62,829 nt of DNA. Source: Bacteroidales bacterium (GTDB lineage Bacteria > Bacteroidota > Bacteroidia > Bacteroidales > UBA932). The notes below the pieces were generated by a model. It was given only the letters and a program-made list of their open reading frames with translations. It was not told where the DNA came from and did no database searches. Within the stretch, counting starts at the first letter, position 1; every line of letters begins with the position of its first letter. This document shows, in pieces, positions 1 to 9,330 of this stretch. The stretch spans positions 1 through 62,829 of the forward strand of contig JAFTMS010000014.1 of NCBI GenBank assembly GCA_017452265.1. Reading direction: 5' to 3'. The translations under genes were made by a program, and so were the position numbers.

Positions 1-420
1 CCGAACCTGCGTGGACGGCTGAGGAAGTAGTATTTTCCTGTAGAAGCTAAACGATGTATGTGGTGTGTCTTGTCCACATACACAAAATCGTTTCTTCTCA
101 AATCATCAAAATTCTGTATTCCTATCGGGTACAACATATCTAATCGGTTTCTGTTGCGGACAAAGATAGCAAGAACTTGCGTAAAAATGGCAGAATGAGG
201 GCAAAATGTGATAAGTGGTTGGTACATATACCATTTTTGTGTTACCCCTTGCGCTGATCAGCTCAACAGTTACTTGAGCCGATACCACCACCGCCCCGAA
301 GGGCTGGCGGAGGTGGGGGCGCATCGGTCAGTAAATTGGCCATAACTCAAGAGTCCTTTGATGCAAACATGCCTGCGGCTCGTATTGTATGTAAAATGTA
401 ATCCTTTGATTAGTAGTCTG
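1..420. other. Intergenic DNA with small inverted repeats, no gene
   Basis: I see no convincing coding sequence here; the one moderately long reading frame (complement, 106-324) has no recognisable domain and runs across palindromes. Visible inverted repeats are TGTATGTGG (55-63) with CCACATACA (74-82), GCTCAA (261-266) with TTGAGC (274-279), and CCACCaCCGCC (285-295) with GGCGGaGGTGG (306-316). The stretch lies 3' of the efflux operon and may be repeat-derived. Confidence 0.5.
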
Positions 421-466
421 TTACATAAACTGCGTGCCGCCAGCGGGGAGCACGCAGCTTATGTAA
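421..466. repeat. 46-nt near-perfect palindrome 3' of efflux operon
   Basis: Two 17-nt arms (TTACATAAaCTGCGTGC and GCACGCAGcTTATGTAA) differ at one pair and enclose a 12-nt loop. It lies 37 nt beyond the stop codon of the outer-membrane efflux gene on the minus strand. No T-run follows on either strand, so it is not a textbook intrinsic terminator; a REP-like 3' stabiliser is an alternative. Confidence 0.6.
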
Positions 467-502
467 GTGGTTGATGCTGTGTGTTTTATGTTTTACTGAT
501 GC

Positions 503-1867
503 TTACTCTTCGGGGGAATAGCCTCCTCCCAAGGCGTGGTAAAGATTGACTACGCTCTGGATTTCGTCGTATCGGTCTGATACTTCGGAGAGTTCTGCCT
601 GCAGGAGGTTCTTCTGGGCGGTGAGCACTTCTATGTAGTCGGCGTTTCCGTGCTTCATCAGGAGCTGAGTGTTCCATACTGCCGCCTGCAGGTTGAGTAT
701 CTGCTTCTTGTCAAGCTCCACGCGCTTCTGGGCGGTCTGCCAGAGCACGAGCGCATTGTTCACTTCCACGCCTGCATCGAGAAGACTCTGGCGGAACTGA
801 TAGGCAGCCTGTTCCTGCTGGGCCTGTGCCGCCTGCAGACGGGCCTTGTTCACGCCACGTCCGAATATCGGCTGTGTGAGCGAGCCTATGAGGTTGGCAA
901 TCAGCTTGGACGGATCGACGGTGGCACCGTTTGCCGTCCAGCCCAGTGCTCCGCTCAGGCTCACTGCGGGATAGAATGCGGCACGTGCAGTATTCGTGGC
1001 GTAGAATGTCTGGGCAAGGGCCAGCTCGGCCTGACGGACGTCTGGACGGCGGCTCAGCAGTTCGGCCGGAATGCCGGCGGAAAGATGCTCGGGAAGCCGC
1101 TGGGAGGCAAGTGTCGAACGTTCGATCGGCATGGGGACGAGTCCGAGCAGCGCGCACAATGAGTTCTCCATTGAAAGTATTTCCTTTTCAAGGGTAAGCA
1201 CGTCGGCTTCCACGCTCAGCTTGTTTGCCTTTGCCTGAAGCACGGCCGCCTCATTGGTCTTTCCGGCGCGTTTCAGGGCTTCGAGCGTACGTATGTTTTC
1301 CTCCCATGTCTCAAGAGTGCGGTTGCTGACTGCAAGCTGCTCGTCAAGCATCAGGAGCGCATAATAGCTGTTTGCTATCGTTGCGACAAGCTGCGTCTGG
1401 ACGGCCTGTTCATATGCCTGGCTCTGCTCCAATGCGGCCTGGGCCTTGCGCTTCGAGTTGTGCAGTGCTCCGAAGATGTCGGCTTCCCAGCTGGCGTTCA
1501 CGCTTGCAGAGAATGAACCGGGAGCTCCACCTTGTGCGGAGAAAGATGCGCCAGGAAACAGTGCCCAGCGAGCTGAGAGGAGGGCTGCTTCGGCTTCCTT
1601 GACCTTGAAACGGGCCACGTTGAGGTCTGTGTTGTATTTCAGTCCTGTCCTTATCCAGTCCTGCAGCAGCGAGTCGGTGAATATCATGTCCCATGACACG
1701 GATGCTGTGGAAGTCGAGTCGCAAGGGACGGACATGCGCCTGTAGAGGCTGTCGAGAAAAGGCAGCTGGGCGCGTTCGTACTGCCTGTAGAGGCTGCATC
1801 CGGAGAGTGTAATGACGGCCGTTGCAATGACAGCCGCCTTATATATCATATTCTTTATCATATTCAT
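503..1867 (-). CDS. Outer-membrane efflux lipoprotein (TolC/OprM, NodT family)
   Basis: Outer-membrane channel of a tripartite RND efflux system. The 454-residue protein starts with a lipoprotein signal (ITLSGC, Cys24) and continues with the alpha-helical repeats of the OEP family, including the conserved second-half motif LLSRRPDVRQAELALAQ and a later helix ending in VEVNNALVLWQTAQ. Length is normal for OprM/NodT-type proteins. It is the last gene of the operon, 4 nt after the pump gene, as expected for co-transcription with its adaptor and pump. Substrate cannot be deduced. Family assignment is secure. Confidence 0.93.
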   Translation of the reverse strand: MNMIKNMIYKAAVIATAVITLSGCSLYRQYERAQLPFLDSLYRRMSVPCDSTSTASVSWDMIFTDSLLQDWIRTGLKYNTDLNVARFKVKEAEAALLSARWALFPGASFSAQGGAPGSFSASVNASWEADIFGALHNSKRKAQAALEQSQAYEQAVQTQLVATIANSYYALLMLDEQLAVSNRTLETWEENIRTLEALKRAGKTNEAAVLQAKANKLSVEADVLTLEKEILSMENSLCALLGLVPMPIERSTLASQRLPEHLSAGIPAELLSRRPDVRQAELALAQTFYATNTARAAFYPAVSLSGALGWTANGATVDPSKLIANLIGSLTQPIFGRGVNKARLQAAQAQQEQAAYQFRQSLLDAGVEVNNALVLWQTAQKRVELDKKQILNLQAAVWNTQLLMKHGNADYIEVLTAQKNLLQAELSEVSDRYDEIQSVVNLYHALGGGYSPEE

Positions 1868-1871
1868 AATC

Positions 1872-4800
1872 TTATTCCTCTGTTCTGCGTTTAGGCATCA
1901 CTTTTTCCTCTATATGCTGGAAGACGATGAAGAGCGCCGGCACAATGATTATGAGGGCAAGCGTACCTATGCACATTCCACCTACGGTTCCCACACCAAT
2001 GGATATGTTTCCGTTTGCGCCCACACCGCTTGCGAACATGAGCGGAAGCATACCGAAGATCATCGTCAGCGCAGTCATGAGGATAGGCCTCAGACGGGCC
2101 TTTGCCGCAGACATCGCCGCCGCCGTGATGCTCATTCCTTCCTCACGCTTCTGCGATGCATATTCCGTCAGCAGGATGGCTGTCTTGGCAAGCAGTCCGA
2201 TGAGCATGAGCAGACCGATCTGAAGGTAGATGTTGTTCTCAAGGCCGAACCAGCGCGCGAAAAGGAAGCTGCCGGCCAGACCGAAAGGAATCGAAAGAAT
2301 GATGACTATCGGGATGAAGATGCTTTCGTACAATGCGCAGAGAATCAGATATATGAATATGACGCATATGACGAATATCACAGCAACTGAGTTGCCTGTC
2401 GCCGCCTCTTCGCGGGACATACCCCCGAACTCGTATCCGTATCCTGCCGGCAGCACCTTCGAGGCCACCTCGCGTGCCGCCTGGATGGCCTGTCCTGAAC
2501 TGTATCCGTCAGCCGCATTTCCGTTTATCTGTATGGCTGTAAACAGGTTGAAACGCGAGATGGACTGCGGTCCGTATATCCTTGTAAGCTTGAGATACTG
2601 GTTGACAGGAGACATCTCACCTTTTGAATTGCGCACGAACATGTTCTGCAGCGATTCCGTGTCGAGACGGAACTCAGGAGCCGCCTGCAGCATGACGCGG
2701 TAGAGCTTCGAGACGCGGTTCATGTTCGAGGCGTAGCTTCCTCCGACATATCCGGCGAGCACGTCAAGCACGTCTCCAGGCGAAATGCCGTTCCTCTTGC
2801 ACTGCACGGCATCCACCTCCACGAGATACATCGGATAAGACGTGTCGAACGACGTCTTGGCACGCGACACCTCCGGCCTCTTGTTCAGCTCGTTGATGAA
2901 GTCGTTGGTTATCTTCTGCAGGTCCTCGAGCTTTCCTCCCTTCTGGTCTTGTACATATATCTCGAAACCGCTTGCGGCTCCATATCCCGGAATCATTCCG
3001 CGCGTGTACACCATGATGTCAGCAGACGTGATGTCGGCCGTACGCGCGTATATCTCATTGATCACGGACTCGATGTCGTCGCCCTTGCCCTCGCGTTCGC
3101 TCCAGTCCTTCAGACGGATGACGAAGTTGCCTGTGGACGAGCCCTGGCCGAACATCATTCCCCAGCCGGTCGTCCTCGAATAGGCCTCGATCTGCGGAAT
3201 CGTCCTGATCCTGCGGTCGATTTCCTCCATGACCTTGTTCGTCTCCGCGATGTTGGTGCCCGGAGGCGTACGCACGTCCATGTTTATCGAACCCATGTCC
3301 TCCTTAGGCACGAGTCCCGTCTTTGTGGTGTTCATAAGGTATACGAGGCCTCCGCACGCAACGGCAAGCAGCACGAACGTGAGCCATCTGCGCTTGAACA
3401 TGAAGAGGACGATATGCTTGTACTTCGACACGAGGCTGTGGAAACCGGCGTCGAATGCCTTATGGAATCTGGAAGAAAAACTTGCCTTCTGGCCCGGCAG
3501 CACTTCCTCGTGCGGCGTCATTATGAGCGAGCACAGGGCAGGGGAGAGTGTCAGCGAATTGATGAGGGATATGCCCACGGCGACGGCCATCGTAAGACCG
3601 AACTGGGTGTAGAACGTACCGGTGGTTCCTCCCATGAAGCTCACGGGAATGAATACGGCCATGAACACGAAGGTCGTTGCCACAAGGGCCGAAGTGATGC
3701 CGCTCATTGCGTCTACGGTGGCCTTGTAAGGCGATCTGTATCCGGAGTCGAACTTCGCCTGCACCGCTTCCACGACCACAATGGAGTCGTCCACGACCGT
3801 ACCGATGACGAGCACGAGGGCGAAGAGGGTGATCATGTTGAGGCTGAATCCTGCCACGGCGAGGAAAGCGAACGTTCCCACAAGCGAAACGATGATGGAT
3901 ATCGTCGGGATGATAGTCGAACGGAGGCTCTGGAGGAACACGAACACGACCAGAATCACCAGCAGAATCGCCTCGATGAGCGTCTTGATGACATTCTTTA
4001 TGGAAGCGTCGAGGAAGTCCTTCGTACTCATGAGGTCGATGATTTCCAGACCTTTAGGCAGGTCTGCCCTGATCTTCTCCACCTCGGCGTCCACAGCCTC
4101 GATGATTTCGTTGGCGTTCGAGCCGGATGTCTGTGATATGCTTATGGTCGTGCCCGGATGTCCGTTCACCATACCAACGTAGTCATAGCTCCTTTCTCCG
4201 AGCTCGACCGTCGCCACATCCTTGAGCCTCAGCACCGTACCGTCGCTCTCCGCACGTATGACCATATTCTCGTAGTCGGTCACGTCCTCATATCTTCCGC
4301 GATATTTCAATACGTAGCGGAACGTGTTTTCCGATTCTGCTCCGAGGGTTCCCGTCGGCGCTTCAAGGTTCTGCTCCGAAAGCACGGCCGAAATGTCCGA
4401 CGGCATGAGGCTGTACTTGGCCATCTTGCCAGGATCGAGCCATATACGTAGCGAATAGTCACCGCCTCGCACGTCCACCTCACCGACTCCTGCGATACGT
4501 GAAAGACGTGGTTCGATGTTGATCTTCAGATAGTTGACGATGAATTTTCTGTCAAAGGAATTGTCCGGACTGTACACTGCAAGTGTCTTGATGCGGCTCG
4601 TCTGGCGCTTGCGGACCGTGACGCCGCTCTTGGTCACTTCCGCCGGCAGAAGGCTCTGCGCAGATGCGATCCTGTTCTGCACGTTGACCATCGCCATGTC
4701 GCCGTCCGTGCCCTGACGGAAATATATCTGTATGCTCGCCGAACCCGAGTTAGTGGCCGACGACACCATGTACATCATGTCCTCCACACCGTTGATGGCT

Positions 4801-5003
4801 TCCTCCAGAGGCACGAGGACACTCTTCTGCACCGTTTCCGCGTTGGCTCCCGCATATGCCGCCGAAACGCTCACCGTCGGAGGCGCAATCTCCGGGAACT
4901 GCTCCACAGGGAGCTGCGACAGACCGATGAGGCCCACGAGCAGGATAAGCACGGATATGACGCCGGCGAGGATCGGACGGTCGATGAAAGTCTTTATGTT
5001 CAT
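1872..5003 (-). CDS. RND efflux transporter, HAE1/AcrB type
   Basis: Inner-membrane proton-driven pump exporting drugs or other amphiphiles through the TolC-like partner. The 1043-residue length, N-terminal transmembrane segment (IDRPILAGVISVLILLVGLI), porter-domain motif GGDYSLRIWLDPGKMAKY, and the TM4 motif with paired acidic residues (ALVLVIGTVVDDSIVVVE) are diagnostic of HAE1-type RND proteins; the second repeat has LLMLIGLLAKTAILLTEYA. Its start codon overlaps the adaptor stop by one base (TAATG), suggesting translational coupling. No truncation is visible. Substrate is unknown. Confidence 0.96.
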   Translation of the reverse strand: MNIKTFIDRPILAGVISVLILLVGLIGLSQLPVEQFPEIAPPTVSVSAAYAGANAETVQKSVLVPLEEAINGVEDMMYMVSSATNSGSASIQIYFRQGTDGDMAMVNVQNRIASAQSLLPAEVTKSGVTVRKRQTSRIKTLAVYSPDNSFDRKFIVNYLKINIEPRLSRIAGVGEVDVRGGDYSLRIWLDPGKMAKYSLMPSDISAVLSEQNLEAPTGTLGAESENTFRYVLKYRGRYEDVTDYENMVIRAESDGTVLRLKDVATVELGERSYDYVGMVNGHPGTTISISQTSGSNANEIIEAVDAEVEKIRADLPKGLEIIDLMSTKDFLDASIKNVIKTLIEAILLVILVVFVFLQSLRSTIIPTISIIVSLVGTFAFLAVAGFSLNMITLFALVLVIGTVVDDSIVVVEAVQAKFDSGYRSPYKATVDAMSGITSALVATTFVFMAVFIPVSFMGGTTGTFYTQFGLTMAVAVGISLINSLTLSPALCSLIMTPHEEVLPGQKASFSSRFHKAFDAGFHSLVSKYKHIVLFMFKRRWLTFVLLAVACGGLVYLMNTTKTGLVPKEDMGSINMDVRTPPGTNIAETNKVMEEIDRRIRTIPQIEAYSRTTGWGMMFGQGSSTGNFVIRLKDWSEREGKGDDIESVINEIYARTADITSADIMVYTRGMIPGYGAASGFEIYVQDQKGGKLEDLQKITNDFINELNKRPEVSRAKTSFDTSYPMYLVEVDAVQCKRNGISPGDVLDVLAGYVGGSYASNMNRVSKLYRVMLQAAPEFRLDTESLQNMFVRNSKGEMSPVNQYLKLTRIYGPQSISRFNLFTAIQINGNAADGYSSGQAIQAAREVASKVLPAGYGYEFGGMSREEAATGNSVAVIFVICVIFIYLILCALYESIFIPIVIILSIPFGLAGSFLFARWFGLENNIYLQIGLLMLIGLLAKTAILLTEYASQKREEGMSITAAAMSAAKARLRPILMTALTMIFGMLPLMFASGVGANGNISIGVGTVGGMCIGTLALIIIVPALFIVFQHIEEKVMPKRRTEE

Positions 5004-6133
5004 TACTCCTCGCCCTCCATTTCCTTAGCCGCAGCGTTCTTGCTCTTGATCACGGTGCCTTCCTTGATGAGGCCCGCTCCTTCAGCCACGATGACGTCGC
5101 CCACTTCCAGGCCGTCCTCCACGATGTATTCCGTACCGTTGTTCTGCGGTCTGATGCGTATTTCCGTCGAAGAGGCCTTGCCGTCCACTACCTTATAGAC
5201 GAATACCCTGTCCTGAAGCTCGTACGTCGCGGCCTGAGGAATCACGATGCAGTCCTCGATTGTCGAAGGGATGATGATGGTGCCGCTTCCGCCGTTGCGC
5301 AGAAGGTGGTTGCGGTTGCTGAACACGGCCCTGAGGCTGACGGCACCCGTCGTCTCGCTGATGGTTCCGCTGATGGCGTTGATCTTTCCCATGTGCTCGT
5401 ACATCTGGCCGTTGCTCATTATCAGCTCCACTTCAGGCATCTGCCTTATGGCCGTGTTGAGCGAACCGTACTGCTGCACCATGTCGAGCATCTGGTTCTC
5501 TGCCATGGAGAAATATGCATACACGCGGCTGTCGTCCGAAACGGTCACAAGAGGCTGGCTTATGCTGCTGCTCACGAGGGCTCCCACACGATACGGAATC
5601 ATGCTGGCGACACCGTTCACAGGGGAGCGTACCTCGGTGTAGGACAGGTTGTTGCCGGCATTCACCTCCTCGGCCTTGCACAGGGTCAGACGTGCCTCTG
5701 CCTCGATGAGGTCGTTCTGCGCGGTCATGAGGTCGAATTCCGAAACCACGTCCTGCTCGTACAGGTCCTTGTTGCTTTCGTAGATCAGCTTCGCTGTCGA
5801 AAGCGCCGCCTCCGCACTCTTCACGTTTGCGACAGCAATCTCGTATGCCGCCTTGTACGGGGTCTGGTCGATGATGAACAGCACCTGATCCTTGCTTACG
5901 CTCTCGCCCTCTTCTATCAGAATGTCCGTTATCATTCCGCTCACCTGAGGACGGATTTCCACCGTCTGGACGCCGCTTATTGCTGCGGAATAGCCTGTCG
6001 TAAGGGTGCGGTCGCTGAGTGTGATTTCGAGGGTTTCATAAAGGTTTTCTGTGGCTGGGGAGGTCTTGTGACTCTCCTTGCATGCGGAAAGCAGTCCGCA
6101 GAGTGTAAGGAAAATAAGTCCGGTACGTTTCAT
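5003..6133 (-). CDS. RND efflux periplasmic adaptor (membrane fusion protein)
   Basis: Periplasmic adaptor linking pump and outer-membrane channel. The 376-residue protein has a lipoprotein signal (CGLLSAC, Cys18), the barrel-sandwich/lipoyl half motif ISGVQTVEIRPQVSGMI, an alpha-helical hairpin (about residues 95-160, heptad-rich), the returning lipoyl half (YTEVRSPVNGVASMIPYRVGALVS), and a C-terminal membrane-proximal domain. First gene of the efflux operon, behind a good Bacteroidetes promoter. AcrA/MexA-like assignment is firm; specificity is not. Confidence 0.93.
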   Translation of the reverse strand: MKRTGLIFLTLCGLLSACKESHKTSPATENLYETLEITLSDRTLTTGYSAAISGVQTVEIRPQVSGMITDILIEEGESVSKDQVLFIIDQTPYKAAYEIAVANVKSAEAALSTAKLIYESNKDLYEQDVVSEFDLMTAQNDLIEAEARLTLCKAEEVNAGNNLSYTEVRSPVNGVASMIPYRVGALVSSSISQPLVTVSDDSRVYAYFSMAENQMLDMVQQYGSLNTAIRQMPEVELIMSNGQMYEHMGKINAISGTISETTGAVSLRAVFSNRNHLLRNGGSGTIIIPSTIEDCIVIPQAATYELQDRVFVYKVVDGKASSTEIRIRPQNNGTEYIVEDGLEVGDVIVAEGAGLIKEGTVIKSKNAAAKEMEGEE

Positions 6134-6161
6134 CTATATGTCTGTCTTTATTGGTTTTATG

Positions 6162-6195
6162 CAAAGTTACAAAGATACGGTAAAGATTTCGAAAA
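6162..6195 (-). promoter_or_regulatory. Predicted promoter of the efflux operon
   Basis: On the minus strand an exact -7 box TAACTTTG (6169-6162) follows a weak -33 box (TTTTCG, 6195-6190) by 20 nt, the Bacteroidetes sigma-ABfr spacing. It lies about 30 nt before the adaptor start codon. Confidence 0.55.
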
Positions 6196-6212
6196 TGAAA
6201 AAATACATGTTG

Positions 6213-6300
6213 AGTTTGCCACGTCGCAGCAGTTTGCCACGTCGCAGCAGTTTGCCACGTCGCAGCAGTTTGCCACGTCGCTGCGCTCCTCGCAATGACG
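6213..6300. repeat. Four tandem 18-bp units ending in a CGTCATTGCGAG-type repeat
   Basis: The unit AGTTTGCCACGTCGCAGC is repeated at 6213, 6231, 6249 and 6267, the last with one change (CTGC). It runs into GCTCCTCGCAATGACG, the reverse complement of the widespread CGTCATTGCGAGGAGC intergenic repeat. The array is in the divergent spacer between the efflux operon and RNase R. Confidence 0.85.
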
Positions 6301-6383
6301 TGCCTCGAATTACGTGTGTCCATAAACAATTAAGGCCCGAAATATGCCGTAATTTCTGAATTGTTGCTAAATTTGTAACTTCG

Positions 6384-6456
6384 CTTTCGCATTTGCGAAA
6401 GACTTATTATTTCGGCCAAGGGCCGAAGTAAGTCCCTTTCCCGAGGAAAGGGACTT
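6384..6456. repeat. Three consecutive small hairpins upstream of RNase R
   Basis: CTTTCGC/GCGAAAG (6384-6401), TTCGGCC/GGCCGAA (6411-6427) and AAGTCCCTTTC/GAAAGGGACTT (6430-6456) follow each other with short loops. Together with the 18-bp array they fill the 454-bp gene-free interval 6134-6587. No ORF is supported here. Function is unknown; a repeat remnant is the simplest reading. Confidence 0.6.
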
Positions 6457-6587
6457 AGGGATAGGGTAACGTGGATATAGAAAGTGGGGTGGGGAAAAGT
6501 TTCGTAAGCTTCACCAACTTTCAAATTAAGAACAACTTACACTTGCGAAACTTGAGCTTGTAAGATTTTATACGAAAACAGGAAGAT

Positions 6588-8960
6588 ATGTCAAGAAAGA
6601 AACAAGGCGGCTGGCGTGGCAAGGGCCGCAGCGGTCAGAAGAAGCAGAAGAGGGTGTTCCCTGAGTTTACAGGCAGGGTGCAGATGACCCGTGAAGGATT
6701 TGCATTCATCATCGTCGAGGGCGATGAGGACGACATATATGTAAAGGCGTCGAAGACACGCGGAGCCTTGAACGGGGATACCGTGCGTGTGGCGGTGACG
6801 CGTGAGAAGACCGAGCGCACGAGGCGTGAGGGCGAGGTGGTGCAGATCGTGGAACGTTCGCCTAAGCCGTTCATCGGAATACTCCATGTCGTCGAAGATC
6901 AGGCCTGGGTGCTGATGCAGAGCCGTTTCATGCCGTATGACATATCGATTCCGTTCGCCCAGTCGGATGCGTCGCGTTACCGCAGGCACAATGTCAAGGG
7001 GCAGTCGCTCGCGGAGCCTAAGGACGAGACAGGATGGCTGAAGCCGGTTTCTGACGGCCTGTATGCCGTGAACGGCGTCTATGAAATGACTGAAGACGGC
7101 ACCGGCAGGCAGGAGCTTCAGGCCCGTTCGGGAATGAAGGTGGCGGCCGTCGTGGACAGATGGGACAGGCATGAGCCGAACCCGTGCGGCCATATCGTCG
7201 ATGTGCTCGGAGAGCCCGGCGAAAACGACACCGAGATGCATGCGATACTTGCGGAATATGCCCTTCCGTACCGTTTTGAGCCGGAAGTGGCCAATGCTGC
7301 GGACATGATTTCGGAGGAGATTACTCCGGAGGATATAGCTTCAAGACGCGATTTCAGAGATATTCTCACATTCACCATAGATCCCGCCGATGCGAAGGAC
7401 TTCGACGATGCTCTGTCCTTCAGGAAGCTGGAGAACGGCAATTATGAGGTGGGCGTGCATATAGCCGATGTGACACATTATGTGCGTCCGGGCTCGATTG
7501 TGGATGAGGAAGCGCGCAGCAGGGGCACATCCGTATATCTCGTGGACAGGACAGTGCCTATGCTTCCGGAAAAGCTCTGCAACAAGCTCTGCTCCCTCCG
7601 TCCGAACGAGGAAAAGCTGACGTTCTCGGCAGTGTTCGAAATGACTCCGCTCGGCCGCATCGCAGGACAGTGGTTCGGCAAGACTGTGATATATTCGGAC
7701 CATCGTTTTGCGTATGAGGAGGCCCAGGAGATAATCGACAACCCTAAGGCGGAGCATGAAGGCGTACCGGCGGAAATCAATGAGGCTGTGCTGACTCTTC
7801 ACGGACTTGCCTCCAAGCTGCGCAAGAAGAGGTTTGCGAGCGGCGCAATCAGCTTCGAAAGGCCTGAGATGAAGGTTGAAGTGGATGAGAAGGGCCGTCC
7901 TGTGAACGTATATCAGAAGATTTCAAAGGAAGCGAACTGGCTCATCGAGGAATTCATGCTGCTGGCCAACAGGTGTGTTGCGGAATTCGTGGCGACGGGC
8001 TGCAAAGGAGTCGGCGACGCTCCTGCCAAAGGAGCACGTAAGCAGGCGAAGACGTTCGTTTATCGTGTGCACGACGAGCCGAACCAGGAAAAGGTGGAGA
8101 ATCTGCGTAACTTCATAGGCAATTTCGGCTACAAGATGGGCCCGACGACAAACGGAAAGGAGATTTCGAAGGAACTGAACTCCCTGTTTGCCGCTGCGAA
8201 GGACACTCCGGAATACAACGCCATCGAGCTTCTTTCACTACGTACCATGGCCAAGGCACGCTACGACACCGAGAATCTCGGCCATTACGGACTGGCATTC
8301 AAATATTATACGCATTTCACGTCGCCGATCAGGCGCTATCCGGACATGCTTGTGCACAGGCTTCTGGCAAAGTATCTCGAAGGAGGCGAATCTGCAAGCC
8401 AGCCTGAATATGCAAAGCTCTGCAAGTATGCGTCCGAGCGTGAGGTGGTTGCCGCCGAGGCCGAGCGTGCGAGCATAAAGTACAAGCTCGTGGAGTTTAT
8501 GCAGGATAAGGTGGGATATGCCTTCGGAGGTCATATCTCCGGCCTTACGGAATGGGGAATGTACGTGGAAGTGGAGCCTACGATGATCGAGGGAATGGTT
8601 CCGCTCAGGGATATCAGGAGCGACTTCTTCGAGTTCGATGCAGACCATTACAGGCTTGTGGGCAAGAGGACAGGAATCGTGTATAATCTGGGAGATTCTG
8701 TACGTATACGCGTGAAGAAGACTAATCTGGAACAGAAACTTCTTGATTATGAGCTTATTGAAAGCGGACTTGAGGAAAGGGTATATGACCGTATGGACTA
8801 CGAGAGCGGACGTGGAACCTCATTCATGAAGGGTGAGGACGGCTCGTTCGACAATGTGACCGTCGGCATCAACAAGGCCGCCCGCAAGGAAAAGGTACGC
8901 AAGGCGATACAGGAGTCCAAGCGTAAGTCGAAGAAGTCCAGAAAGCCGGCGAAGAAATGA
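6588..8960 (+). CDS. rnr: Ribonuclease R
   Basis: Processive 3'-5' exoribonuclease of the RNB family that degrades structured RNA. The 790-residue protein has N-terminal OB/cold-shock domains (FPEFTGRVQMTREGFAFI...DDIYV), the RNB catalytic core with the magnesium-binding aspartate cluster (IDPADAKDFDDAL, starting at about residue 264), the conserved HFTSPIRRYPDMLVHRLL motif, and a C-terminal S1 domain (about 640-720). It ends in a Lys/Arg-rich tail typical of RNase R. The first ATG is used; the start is basic (MSRKKQGGWRGKGR). It overlaps the next gene by 4 nt. Confidence 0.96.
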   Translation: MSRKKQGGWRGKGRSGQKKQKRVFPEFTGRVQMTREGFAFIIVEGDEDDIYVKASKTRGALNGDTVRVAVTREKTERTRREGEVVQIVERSPKPFIGILHVVEDQAWVLMQSRFMPYDISIPFAQSDASRYRRHNVKGQSLAEPKDETGWLKPVSDGLYAVNGVYEMTEDGTGRQELQARSGMKVAAVVDRWDRHEPNPCGHIVDVLGEPGENDTEMHAILAEYALPYRFEPEVANAADMISEEITPEDIASRRDFRDILTFTIDPADAKDFDDALSFRKLENGNYEVGVHIADVTHYVRPGSIVDEEARSRGTSVYLVDRTVPMLPEKLCNKLCSLRPNEEKLTFSAVFEMTPLGRIAGQWFGKTVIYSDHRFAYEEAQEIIDNPKAEHEGVPAEINEAVLTLHGLASKLRKKRFASGAISFERPEMKVEVDEKGRPVNVYQKISKEANWLIEEFMLLANRCVAEFVATGCKGVGDAPAKGARKQAKTFVYRVHDEPNQEKVENLRNFIGNFGYKMGPTTNGKEISKELNSLFAAAKDTPEYNAIELLSLRTMAKARYDTENLGHYGLAFKYYTHFTSPIRRYPDMLVHRLLAKYLEGGESASQPEYAKLCKYASEREVVAAEAERASIKYKLVEFMQDKVGYAFGGHISGLTEWGMYVEVEPTMIEGMVPLRDIRSDFFEFDADHYRLVGKRTGIVYNLGDSVRIRVKKTNLEQKLLDYELIESGLEERVYDRMDYESGRGTSFMKGEDGSFDNVTVGINKAARKEKVRKAIQESKRKSKKSRKPAKK

Positions 8961-9319
8961 TGAGACTGCTTCTCGCCGCTTTGGGACTGCTGTCCCTCGG
9001 ACTGGGCATACTCGGCATCTTCCTGCCCGTCCTCCCGACCACACCGCTGCTGCTTCTCGCGGCAGCGCTCTTCTTCCGCAGCTCGCCCCGTCTCTACGAC
9101 TGGCTTCTTGAGCATCCCAAACTTGGCCCGTATATCAAGAACTTCCGTGAGCATAAGGCCATCCCTCTGAAAATCAAGGTCCTGTCCGTCAGCCTCGTAT
9201 GGCTCACCCTCCTGAACTGCGCCATCTTCGTCGCCGACCACTGGGCCTTCCGCCTCTTCTTCATCCTCCTCGCCGCCGCCATCACCGCCCACATCCTCCA
9301 CTACAAGACGCTGCGTTGA
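8957..9319 (+). CDS. DUF454 (YbaN-like) inner-membrane protein
   Basis: Small 120-residue membrane protein of unknown function. The N-terminal segment LGLGILGIFLPVLPTTPLLLLAAALFF is the characteristic DUF454/YbaN signature, followed by RSSPRLYDWLLEHPKLGPYI and two more hydrophobic segments near the C terminus. The ATGA overlap with rnr implies translational coupling, though no functional link to RNA decay is known to me. Its stop codon is followed 11 nt later by a 51-bp palindromic repeat array. Confidence 0.85.
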   Translation: MMRLLLAALGLLSLGLGILGIFLPVLPTTPLLLLAAALFFRSSPRLYDWLLEHPKLGPYIKNFREHKAIPLKIKVLSVSLVWLTLLNCAIFVADHWAFRLFFILLAAAITAHILHYKTLR

Positions 9320-9330
9320 TGGCTTTGCCC

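Noticed and set aside
106-324. 72-codon frame on the minus strand near the window start
   Set aside because: No domain, no signal sequence, and it overlaps inverted repeats; composition is unlike the neighbouring genes.
421-466. Rho-independent terminator of the efflux operon
   Set aside because: The stem is excellent, but no T-run follows on the minus strand.
2949-4136. 395-codon frame antisense to the RND pump
   Set aside because: Shadow frame of a GC-rich gene: rich in His/Arg/Glu/Asp with no motif, lying wholly inside a certain coding region.
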